64,000 nucleotides of DNA from Desulfomicrobium macestii (lineage in GTDB: Bacteria; Desulfobacterota; Desulfovibrionia; Desulfovibrionales; Desulfomicrobiaceae), in NCBI RefSeq assembly GCF_014873765.1, contig NZ_JADBGG010000011.1, positions 54,054 through 118,053 of the forward strand. The letters are read 5' to 3'. The notes under the pieces are model-generated. The model ran no database searches and was not told the DNA's origin. It saw only the letters and a list, made by a program, of their open reading frames with translations. Shown here in pieces: positions 52,288 to 59,692 of the stretch (position 1 is the first letter of the stretch; every line of letters starts with the position of its first letter). A program made the position numbers and the translations under genes.

Positions 52288-53474
52288 CGGCCATACGGGT
52301 CACCCGGGAGGTCAACGTTCCGGATCCGGTACGCGTGGCCAGGTCGTTGCGCAGTCCCGACCTTGGGCCGCGAATCCTCTTTTTCACCGGCGGCACGGCT
52401 CTCAAGGAAACCAGCCAGGCCCTGGTGGGGTACACCCACAACTCCGTGCACCTGGTCACGCCCTTTGATTCGGGGGGCAGTTCGGCCGTGCTGCGCCGCT
52501 ATTTCGACATGCCGGCCGTGGGTGATCTGCGCAACCGGCTCATGGCCCTGGCCGATCGCACCCTGCATGGATACCCAGAGATTTTCGAGCTTTTTGCCCA
52601 CCGTCTGCCCAAGACCGCAAGTTCCGGACAGCTGCTGGACGAACTCTCCGCCCTGGTCGCAGGCAGCCATCCGCTCATTACCCGGGTTTCGGACCCCATG
52701 CGCAAGATCATCCGCCATCATCTGCAACTCTTCGAGAAATCCATCGGCCCGGATTTCGACCTGCGCGGGGCGAGTGTCGGCAATCTCATCCTGACCGCCG
52801 GATATCTTGAAAACAGGCGGCACATCGATCCCATCGTCTACATCTATTCCAAACTGGTCCAGGTGCGCGGGGAAGTCCGCCTGCTGATCAATTCCAACCT
52901 GCAACTTCGGGCCGTGCTCGAAGGCGGCGGCCACCTTGTCGGCCAGCATCTGCTGACAGGCAAGGAGACTTTGCCCCTGACCCGCGCCGTGTCCGAACTG
53001 TCCCTCGTCGATCCCGCCAAGGGCAACGCGCCGGTGCGCCCGCTCATCCGCGACAAGATCCGCAGGGCCATCCAGGGCGCGGACCTCATCTGTTATCCGG
53101 TGGGCAGCTTCTACAGCTCCATCGTCGCCAACCTGCTGCCCCGGGGAGTGGGGCAGGCCGTGAGTCAGACGCCCTGTCCCAAGGTCTTCATCCCGAACAC
53201 GTTCAGCGACCCTGAATCCGTGGGCCTGTCCCTGGCGGGCCAGGTCAGGACCCTGCTGCGGCACCTGCGCGCCGACGCCCCGGACAGCATCGCCATCAGC
53301 GATGTTCTCGACTTTGTACTGCTTGATCCGTCCGTGAGCTATCCGGACGCAAAGAATCCGCAGCGGGAGCTGGCATCCCTCGGCGTCCAGATCATCAAGA
53401 CTCCCCTGACCGACACGAAAACCGGCGCCATCGACCCGCACCTGCTCTGCCAGGCCCTCATCTCCCTGGCGTGA
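52284..53474 (+). CDS. GAK system CofD/YvcK-like protein
   Basis: 396 residues. Shows the CofD/YvcK signature VTPFDSGGSSAVLRRYFDMPAVGDLRNRLMALA near residue 54, preceded by RILFFTGGTALKETSQAL, then SVGNLILTAGYLENR. CofD transfers lactyl-phosphate to deazaflavin and YvcK binds UDP-sugars, so a nucleotide-linked substrate is plausible. The first Asp of the usual DDGGSSG is replaced by Phe. ATGA overlap with the kinase gene. Confidence 0.85.
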   Translation: MTAIRVTREVNVPDPVRVARSLRSPDLGPRILFFTGGTALKETSQALVGYTHNSVHLVTPFDSGGSSAVLRRYFDMPAVGDLRNRLMALADRTLHGYPEIFELFAHRLPKTASSGQLLDELSALVAGSHPLITRVSDPMRKIIRHHLQLFEKSIGPDFDLRGASVGNLILTAGYLENRRHIDPIVYIYSKLVQVRGEVRLLINSNLQLRAVLEGGGHLVGQHLLTGKETLPLTRAVSELSLVDPAKGNAPVRPLIRDKIRRAIQGADLICYPVGSFYSSIVANLLPRGVGQAVSQTPCPKVFIPNTFSDPESVGLSLAGQVRTLLRHLRADAPDSIAISDVLDFVLLDPSVSYPDAKNPQRELASLGVQIIKTPLTDTKTGAIDPHLLCQALISLA

Positions 53475-53493
53475 TATTTAAAAGGAGGTTCTC

Positions 53494-53805
53494 ATGGGAA
53501 AAGACAAGCTCAAATCCAAGAACATCATGACCAGGGATGATCTGGTCGCGTATCTTGAAACCGTGCTCTCGGGTCTGAAACAGGGCACGCTCATCCTCGA
53601 CAACGAAGAAAGGCCTCTGATTTTAAGGCCTTCGGACAGCATCGAGGCGGAGCTCGAAATAAAGCAGAAAAGCGACAAGGAGAAGCTTGAACTCAAGCTC
53701 TCCTGGGTGCCTAACAAGATGCAGCCGCTGACCCCGGTGGCAACACAACTTGAAGCCCCAATCCTGTCTTCGCCTCCCCTGGGTGACGAAGCAAAAAAAA
53801 AATGA
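53494..53805 (+). CDS. Amphi-Trp domain protein (second copy)
   Basis: 103 residues behind an excellent ribosome-binding site (AAAAGGAGG). The amphi-Trp domain fills residues 8-72 (IMTRDDLVAYLETVLSGLKQGTLIL ... LELKLSW). A proline-rich tail follows, and the frame ends GDEAKKK at a run of ten A residues. The following frame encodes an HU-like domain without an evident start, so this protein may normally continue into it after a frame change at the A run. Confidence 0.78.
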   Translation: MGKDKLKSKNIMTRDDLVAYLETVLSGLKQGTLILDNEERPLILRPSDSIEAELEIKQKSDKEKLELKLSWVPNKMQPLTPVATQLEAPILSSPPLGDEAKKK

Positions 53806-54175
53806 GCTGAAGGAAGCGGCAGAAGCGGCAGAAGGGGAAGAAGCGGAAGAAGATAGGACCTATGGGACCTATAGGACGAATGGGCCGAATGAGACGAACG
53901 AAAACACAGAACTTCCTGCAACCCATACGTCCCATGAGCCCTATACGACCCATACTTCCCATTCTTCCCCGCAAAAGGCCCTCTATGCGGTCATCCGCGA
54001 GGCCCTGACCCTGGATCAGGGTATTTCTCTGCCGGGGCTCGGCTCTTTTTCCGTGACGCTTCATGCCGCGCGCATGGGTCGAAACCCGCGTACCGGGGAG
54101 AGCATCGCCATTCCGGCGCGCAGGCGGGTTCACTTCAAGGCGGCAAAGGGACTGCGGCAGCTGCTGAACCCATGA
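53786..54175 (+). CDS. HU-like DNA-binding domain frame, start unclear (possible slippage fusion)
   Basis: The C-terminal 65 residues are an HU/IHF-type domain: ALYAVIREALTLDQGISLPGLGSFSVTL, then RMGRNPRTGESIAIPARRRVHFKAAKGLRQLL. No ATG precedes the domain in this frame. The only candidate start is GTG 53786, inside the amphi-Trp gene and without a ribosome-binding site. The frame passes through the A10 run and a low-complexity linker (KEAAEAAEGEEAEED, then a Thr/His/Pro-rich part). Either transcriptional slippage at A10 joins it to the amphi-Trp domain, or an indel has broken a fused gene. Confidence 0.6.
   Translation, partial: TKQKKNELKEAAEAAEGEEAEEDRTYGTYRTNGPNETNENTELPATHTSHEPYTTHTSHSSPQKALYAVIREALTLDQGISLPGLGSFSVTLHAARMGRNPRTGESIAIPARRRVHFKAAKGLRQLLNP
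53794..53972. repeat. A10 tract and low-complexity repeat block in the amphi-Trp/HU linker
   Basis: Ten A residues at about 53793-53802 are followed by degenerate 9-bp repeats of the GAAGCGGCA type (about 53812-53855). Next come two blocks of roughly 10-bp units, one rich in TATGGGACC-like words (53855-53900) and one in the complementary CCCATACG-like words (53930-53970). The blocks are imperfect inverted copies of each other. Confidence 0.65.
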
Positions 54176-54220
54176 CTTGCGCGGCGGCGTCTCGGAAATT
54201 TTCGGCCAAAGGAGCCTTTC

Positions 54221-55492
54221 ATGAAGTTTCTCTCCACCTGTCGCGCGCTGTTCCGGGGGCGCCTTCCCGGCCAGGCCGTGATCCAGATCACTACCCGCTG
54301 CAACGCCCGGTGCGTGCAATGCGGCATGAGTGCGGACAATTCTTTTGCCCGCCACAGTCTTGACCCCGAGGTCGTGGACCGCGTTCTCGATACCGTGGCC
54401 AGGCTTGGGATGCAGGCCGTGTCCTTCACCGGCGGGGAGCCCCTGCTGGATCTCGGGCGCCTGACGGGCATGATCCGCCGCGCCAAGAAGCTCGGCATCC
54501 CCTACATCCGCACCGGCACCAACGGGTTCATCTTTCAGCGCCATGAGGCCCCGGATTTTGCGGATCGCATGCGCCGCACGGCCGACGAATTGCTTGAGAG
54601 CGGCATCCGCAATTTCTGGATCAGCCTCGATTCAAGCGATCCGGACATCCATGAGAAAAACCGGGGCCTGCCCGGCGTGGTGCGGGGCATGGCCAAGGCT
54701 GTGCCCATCTTTCACGAACGCGGCCTTTACCCATCGGTCAATCTGGGCATCAATCGCCTCTGCGGCGGGCGCATTCCGGCCTTGCAGGCCCCCTTCGATG
54801 CGCACGGTTTTCGGCAGGGTTTTTCCGAGGCCTTCACCCGCTTTTTCACGTTTGCGACGGAACTCGGCTTTACCATCGCCAACTGTTGCTACCCCATGAG
54901 CGACGAAGACCTCGCCGTTTACCAGGCCACCTCCTCGGATCCGTTCATCCGTTTCAGCCCCGAGGAGAAGAGGGCCATGCTGCTCGCGCTCAAGGATGTG
55001 GTGCCGGATTTCAGGTCGCGCATCCGCCTCTTCACGCCGCTGTCCTCCCTGGACGCCCTGGTGCGGCAGGCCGACGGGGAGGCCGGACAGACATATGCCT
55101 GTCGCGGAGGCCTGGATTTCTTCTTCGTGGATGCCACGGCCGGACACGCCTATCCGTGCGGCTATCGCAGCGCTGAGGACCTTGGGCCTTTCTGGGAATT
55201 GCAGGATCTGCCCGACGGCGAGCCGGGTTGTCGGCGCTGCGACTGGGAATGCTTCCGGGACCCGTCCGAGCTGCTCGGGCCCTTCGGGATGGCGCTCTCC
55301 AATCCTCTGGAAGTGATGCGCAGGTTCTCATCCCGCCCGGAGCTGCCCGGCCTCTGGTTTTCCGACCTTCGCTACTACATGGCCTGTGACTTCTTTGACG
55401 GCACCAAACCCATGCGCGCGGAAAAACTGGCGCGCTTCGCGCCGCGTCAGGCCGCGCCCGCGCTTCTTGTTTCGACCGAAGCCGAGTCCTGA
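54221..55492 (+). CDS. Radical SAM protein with SPASM-like C-terminal cysteines
   Basis: 423 residues behind AAAGGAG. The 4Fe-4S/SAM motif is CNARCVQC (C-x3-C-x2-C) near residue 27, with FTGGEPLLDLG and WISLDSSDPDIHEKNRG typical of the barrel. Further cysteines (YACRGG, YPCGYR, GCRRCDWECF, about residues 290-350) suggest an auxiliary cluster. Such enzymes often modify peptides or lipids. It lies 45 nt after the HU frame on the same strand, so it is likely the last gene of the operon. Confidence 0.83.
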   Translation: MKFLSTCRALFRGRLPGQAVIQITTRCNARCVQCGMSADNSFARHSLDPEVVDRVLDTVARLGMQAVSFTGGEPLLDLGRLTGMIRRAKKLGIPYIRTGTNGFIFQRHEAPDFADRMRRTADELLESGIRNFWISLDSSDPDIHEKNRGLPGVVRGMAKAVPIFHERGLYPSVNLGINRLCGGRIPALQAPFDAHGFRQGFSEAFTRFFTFATELGFTIANCCYPMSDEDLAVYQATSSDPFIRFSPEEKRAMLLALKDVVPDFRSRIRLFTPLSSLDALVRQADGEAGQTYACRGGLDFFFVDATAGHAYPCGYRSAEDLGPFWELQDLPDGEPGCRRCDWECFRDPSELLGPFGMALSNPLEVMRRFSSRPELPGLWFSDLRYYMACDFFDGTKPMRAEKLARFAPRQAAPALLVSTEAES

Positions 55493-55540
55493 GCCGCCAT
55501 CACGCTTCGATGGCCCATGCATTGCGAGGCCCCCGCGCGT

Positions 55541-56089
55541 TCAGGGCCGGGCCTTGAAGTGACCGCGCACCAGCATCCCCAGCCCGAAAAGCAGGGCCGC
55601 GACCGCGCCGAGTAGCGGCAATCTTGCAACGACGGACGGATCGGTCAGGAATTTTCCGGCATGCAGTCCGAGCAGGGTGATGAGCGCAGACCATAGTGTT
55701 GCCGTGAAAAGGTTGGCGGCGAGAAAGAAGCGCCAGCACAGATCCGAGACGCCAAAAGCAAAGGGGATGACTCCGCGCATGCCGTAAATGAACCTGTAGG
55801 TGCCAAGGAGCGGCAGGCGATGGCGCAGAAGCAGGCCGCCGACGCGGGCGGCCCTGGTCCCGAAGCGCGGATGTCCCGCAAGGTATGCGGACCCTTTGAG
55901 CCTGCCGAGCCAGAAGAAGAACTGATCTCCCGCCATGCTGCCCGCAAAGGCCGCCCCCACCACGGTCCAGAAATCGAACAGCCCCAGGGCCAGCCCCGCG
56001 CCGCCCAGAAGCACCGCCGTTTCCCCCTCCACAAAAGCGCCCAGTGCGATGGCCAGGGGGCCATATTGAGTAATGGTGTTCATATCCAT
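55541..56089 (-). CDS. DedA-family membrane protein
   Basis: 182 residues with several membrane segments. DedA/VTT domain features: YGPLAIALGAFVEGETAVLLGG, AGSMAGDQFFFWLGRLKG and the amphipathic reentrant region YRFIYGMRGVIPFAFGVS. Members act as lipid transporters or flippases, for example for undecaprenyl phosphate or phosphatidylethanolamine. ATG 56083 is an alternative start. Its upstream region carries 11-bp repeats on its own strand, and the gene converges on the radical SAM gene. Confidence 0.88.
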   Translation of the reverse strand: MDMNTITQYGPLAIALGAFVEGETAVLLGGAGLALGLFDFWTVVGAAFAGSMAGDQFFFWLGRLKGSAYLAGHPRFGTRAARVGGLLLRHRLPLLGTYRFIYGMRGVIPFAFGVSDLCWRFFLAANLFTATLWSALITLLGLHAGKFLTDPSVVARLPLLGAVAALLFGLGMLVRGHFKARP

Positions 56090-56118
56090 GACCTGTCTTT
56101 GCCGCGAGCCTCAAACCT

Positions 56119-56151
56119 GCCCGTGACGGACAGGTGACGCTTCGGTGACAG
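56119..56151 (-). promoter_or_regulatory. Pho box-like triple 11-bp direct repeat upstream of dedA
   Basis: On the minus strand: CTGTCACCGAA (56151-56141), GCGTCACCTGT (56140-56130), CCGTCACGGGC (56129-56119). GTCAC recurs at exact 11-bp spacing. It lies 30 bp before the dedA start codon. The same layout as at 46626. Confidence 0.65.
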
Positions 56152-56183
56152 CCCGGGCCCTTCGCCATGGGGCGCCCCGAAAG

Positions 56184-56205
56184 CTGTCACCGGGCGGTCA
56201 CGAAT
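56184..56205 (+). promoter_or_regulatory. Pho box-like double 11-bp repeat upstream of the 56261 gene
   Basis: CTGTCACCGGG (56184-56194) and CGGTCACGAAT (56195-56205), facing the plus-strand gene that starts at 56261. A third unit would be poor. It is back-to-back with the minus-strand repeat of dedA. Confidence 0.62.
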
Positions 56206-56260
56206 TCTTCGCATCCTCTTCATGTTCGTTTGTTCAAGGCATTCAAACAAGGTGGTGTGC

Positions 56261-57895
56261 ATGTTTTTCGATACAACAACGATGCAGGCGGGCATGGAAG
56301 GGCGGTTGGCCGACAAGATGGGTTTTGAAGGCGGGTGGAACGACCGCCTCCTGGACGTGCTCCCTTTCGGTCCTGACGACGCCACGGCCGGAAGCGAGAG
56401 CGAGTTGCAGGTCGCGGTCATGGGCAGCCCGGATTGCGTGGACCTGCCGCTCAGAATCCGGGAATCGAGCTTTTATCAGAACGTGGCCCGGCGCACCGTG
56501 GCCGGGGACACGTCGAGCCATACGCTCCTTGAGCTTGAACGCTATCTGGAGGCCGGTCCGGATGCCGTCTGGGAAAACAGCTGGGTGCGCTTTCCCCTGG
56601 GACGGCTGAACACCTTTGCCCGCCACACCCTGGAGCGTGACCTCCTGGCGGACAAGAGCGATCCCGCGTCAGGGCGCAGGAAGGACAGCGCGGACTTCTT
56701 TTTTGTCAGGGACGGCGAAGACTGGCTGCGCATTCCCATCAGTTATCTGCTCAAGCTCTCCCTGGCCGACCTGGCCGGGTCCGGCGTGACCTCCGAGGTG
56801 CGCAGGCTGGCCGAATCCTTTCTTGCCCATTTTCTGAACGACAACACCTCCCCCGAAACCTTCTCCTTTTATCCCGTGCCCATGGACGACGCGTTCCAGG
56901 GCGGGCGGGGCATCGCCCGGGAGACCAGCCAGCGGTTCCTGTTGTCCCAGCTCCTGCTCGACCACGCCAATGAAGGGTTCGGGCTCCTGGAATACGGGCA
57001 GCAGGCCATGATCTATTTCGCGCCCTTGCCCCCCGCCCGGCAGAAGCGCCTGAACGAGATCATCCCTGACGCCCATTACCGCGAGCTGTTCATGAACCCG
57101 TGCCTGTCGGGCTGGGACCGGGGGGAGGCCAAGAAGGAGTACATGGGCCTGTGTCACCGCATGCTCTCGCGCAGTCAGCTGAACACCATCGCCAAGCTGC
57201 GCGAGTCCGGCATCCTGACCAACAATCTGGTGGTCCTGCCCAATACCTCGAACACGTGCCTGGCCAACAACGGGACGCACATTTCGCTTGGCAGCAAGCG
57301 CCTTGGGGAGCTTCTGCACGCTGACGGGGATTTTGGCGTCACCGATGAGAAATACCTCGGGGACCTGGTCATCAAGATCGTGGAACATTTTCTGCCGCTA
57401 TTTGTCGGCACCTACAGCGCCGCCCCCATGCGCATGGATTTCGAGGATTTTCATCCGGAGAAGGCGCTCGGATTCCTGCCGCACGAGCTCGATTACACCC
57501 ACCTGCGCATGATCTGGCGGCGCTGGAAAAAGAAGGCCAAGCTAAAAGTCTGCGGCCGCCCTCTGACCCCTTTTGGTCCGCCGCTCATGGACAGGACCAT
57601 TGCCAGGATTTTTGGGCTGCGCGGCGACTTCATCCCGGATTTTCGCCTGCTGGACTACATGACCACGCTCATGAGCACCCACCGCTGCGCGGCGCTTGAC
57701 GGCGAGGTCGGCAACGACCTGCGGCTTAAACGCGATCTTGCGGCCATGGGCGTTTTCCATGAATCCATGTCCACCTATCTGCTCTACAAGCAGCGCTCGT
57801 TCGAGGTGATGGGGTTTTCCGGTTTCGAGGGCCGATTCTACAGCCTCTTCGATTCCCTGGAGGCGGACATGCGGCCCGCTTGCAGCAATTCTTGA
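56261..57895 (+). CDS. Conserved-looking protein of unknown function
   Basis: 544 residues from ATG 56261, which has AAGGTGG 6 nt upstream; ATG 56222 lies too near the expected promoter. I do not recognise the family. No signal peptide or membrane segment is evident. The sequence is rich in Arg, Asp and aromatic residues, with segments such as WVRFPLGRLNTFARHTLERDLL, LVVLPNTSNTCLANNGTHISLGSKRL and HRCAALDGEVGNDLRLKRDLAAMGVFHESMSTYL. It is first in a run leading to a phosphatidylserine-decarboxylase-like gene, which suggests a role in lipid metabolism (inference). Confidence 0.6.
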   Translation: MFFDTTTMQAGMEGRLADKMGFEGGWNDRLLDVLPFGPDDATAGSESELQVAVMGSPDCVDLPLRIRESSFYQNVARRTVAGDTSSHTLLELERYLEAGPDAVWENSWVRFPLGRLNTFARHTLERDLLADKSDPASGRRKDSADFFFVRDGEDWLRIPISYLLKLSLADLAGSGVTSEVRRLAESFLAHFLNDNTSPETFSFYPVPMDDAFQGGRGIARETSQRFLLSQLLLDHANEGFGLLEYGQQAMIYFAPLPPARQKRLNEIIPDAHYRELFMNPCLSGWDRGEAKKEYMGLCHRMLSRSQLNTIAKLRESGILTNNLVVLPNTSNTCLANNGTHISLGSKRLGELLHADGDFGVTDEKYLGDLVIKIVEHFLPLFVGTYSAAPMRMDFEDFHPEKALGFLPHELDYTHLRMIWRRWKKKAKLKVCGRPLTPFGPPLMDRTIARIFGLRGDFIPDFRLLDYMTTLMSTHRCAALDGEVGNDLRLKRDLAAMGVFHESMSTYLLYKQRSFEVMGFSGFEGRFYSLFDSLEADMRPACSNS

Positions 57896-58632
57896 GCGCG
57901 CTGGCCTGCAAGCTTGTGCTCAGCGGGCGCGTCAGCCGGTCTTCGATTCCCGACAGTCCGGAAGTGGAGAGCGAGCGACGTCAGATATTCTTCGCCACGG
58001 CCATCAACCTGCCCACTTTTTTCGTGCGGCGGGATTCGGGCAATGCCCTGCTTCTTGATCTCGTGTCCAGGGCCACCGGCGTTCGGGGCAGCCATCGCTA
58101 TCCGGGCAACCTGCGCGTGCATGTGCAGGAGTACCGCAAGGCGCTGCTTGATTTCATCGAATCCGAAGGGCGGGACGTGATCGAACTTTTCGGGGCGCAG
58201 GAGCTGCTGCGCGATCTGCGCGCCCGCATCACGGACCCCGAACTTGGCGCGGGAGGAAAGCTGACCCGGCGCATTCTGAAGCATGTCGGGGCGAGTACGC
58301 CGCTGACCCTGCGCGCCCAGGACTTCAACATGGGCGCCGAGGATGTCTACAGGGGAGAATTGCGCACCGCGCATCTGGCCGAGGCCCTCGACTACCTGCT
58401 GGAAGATTGCCAGACGGTCAGGGATTTCGGCTGCCTGCCCGCACGGTTCTGCCGCACCGGGCTCCCCGCGCTGCTCGGCGGGCGGGACATCATGGAGTTC
58501 GCGCGAGAGGCCAGGTCGGAATTGAAACGTACGGGCGAGCTCGGCGGGTGCCGGCCGGTGCTGATCCAGCTTCTGCTCTTGATAATCGGCATGCACGGCG
58601 AAAACGCCCGAATCAGTCGGCCGGCCGCATAA
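57880..58632 (+). CDS. Protein of unknown function, possibly continuing the 56261 product
   Basis: 250 residues if started at TTG 57880, overlapping the previous stop by 16 nt. No clear ribosome-binding site is seen at that start, and the true start may be later. Not recognised. It has mixed alpha/beta character without membrane segments (AINLPTFFVRRDSGNALLLDLVSRATGVRG near residue 41). The overlap leaves open that it and the 56261 gene once formed, or form, one reading unit. Confidence 0.55.
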   Translation: MQQFLSALACKLVLSGRVSRSSIPDSPEVESERRQIFFATAINLPTFFVRRDSGNALLLDLVSRATGVRGSHRYPGNLRVHVQEYRKALLDFIESEGRDVIELFGAQELLRDLRARITDPELGAGGKLTRRILKHVGASTPLTLRAQDFNMGAEDVYRGELRTAHLAEALDYLLEDCQTVRDFGCLPARFCRTGLPALLGGRDIMEFAREARSELKRTGELGGCRPVLIQLLLLIIGMHGENARISRPAA

Positions 58633-58653
58633 GTCGCACAACTGGAAGGAAAA

Positions 58654-59658
58654 ATGACGCATCAGTATATAGCCAGAGATTTGGGAAGCATCCGGAACGA
58701 GGAACTGTTCTGCGACCGGGTCATTGATTATCTTTATTCCCGCGTGCGGGAGAAGGCTCCGGCCCTGTTCGACGCCGTGACTTCGGCGCGATCCTCCAGT
58801 CTTTTGGGTTTCGTCAATTACGACCTGCCCCTGGGCGCGCGCATCTCGGGTGCAAGCGCGCTCATCAAACGCCTTGGCATCGACATCTCCGAGTGCGTTG
58901 AACCCCCGGCCCACTACAACACGGCTCGACGCATCTTCGAACGCCGCATCCGCTACGAAACCGTCCGGCCCATGACGGACGATCACGCCGCCGTGGTCTC
59001 CCCGGCGGATTCGCGCATGTTCACCGGTTCCCTGAACGAAGAGAGCGTACTCTTCATCAAGGACAAGTTTTTTTCCTTCGAGGAATTTCTGGGCCGCCCG
59101 AGCTGGAATCAGGTCTTCGCGGGCGGCGATTTCGCCATATTCCGCCTGACCCCGGACAAGTACCACTACAATCACGTTCCGGTCAGCGGGGTGGTGCGCG
59201 ACTTTTACGAAATCGAGGGTGCGTTTCATTCCTGCAATCCGACCGCCGTCATCAGCGAGGTCACTCCCTTTTCCCGCAATCGCAGGGCGGTCACGATCAT
59301 CGACACGGACGTCCCGGGCGGCAGCGGCTGCGGCCAGGTGGCCATGGTCGAGGTGGCGGCGCTCATGATCGGGCAGATCGTGCAGGCCTATGCTTCCTCG
59401 GGATACGCCCCCCACGAGCCGGTGCGCCCCGGTCTTTTTTTGCGCATGGGACAGCCCAAGAGCCTTTACCGGCCGGGCAGTTCCCTGGATGTGCTCATTT
59501 TCGAGCCGGGCCGAGTCGAATTCAGCCCCGACCTGGTCGCCAATCAGTTTCGGGGGGACGTGGGCAGCCGTTTTTCAAGCTGGCTGGGACGGCCCTGGGT
59601 GGAAACGGACGTGCGCGTGCGCGAAAGCATCGGCCGCGTCCTCAACCAAAACACATGA
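58654..59658 (+). CDS. Phosphatidylserine decarboxylase-like protein
   Basis: 334 residues behind AAGGA. Several decarboxylase blocks are visible: VVSPADSRM (family: SPADG), KYHYNHVPVSGVVRDFYEIEGAFHS (family: DYHRxHxPVxG), NRRAVTIIDTDV, and near the C-terminus RPGSSLDVLIFEPGRVEF, where the self-cleavage motif of the family is GST. Here it reads GSS, with Ser available as pyruvoyl precursor. It probably makes an ethanolamine- or other amine-headed lipid, or decarboxylates a different amino acid conjugate. Confidence 0.75.
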   Translation: MTHQYIARDLGSIRNEELFCDRVIDYLYSRVREKAPALFDAVTSARSSSLLGFVNYDLPLGARISGASALIKRLGIDISECVEPPAHYNTARRIFERRIRYETVRPMTDDHAAVVSPADSRMFTGSLNEESVLFIKDKFFSFEEFLGRPSWNQVFAGGDFAIFRLTPDKYHYNHVPVSGVVRDFYEIEGAFHSCNPTAVISEVTPFSRNRRAVTIIDTDVPGGSGCGQVAMVEVAALMIGQIVQAYASSGYAPHEPVRPGLFLRMGQPKSLYRPGSSLDVLIFEPGRVEFSPDLVANQFRGDVGSRFSSWLGRPWVETDVRVRESIGRVLNQNT

Positions 59659-59692
59659 CGGGCGGGATGAGCCGCGCCCGGATGGAGAAAAT

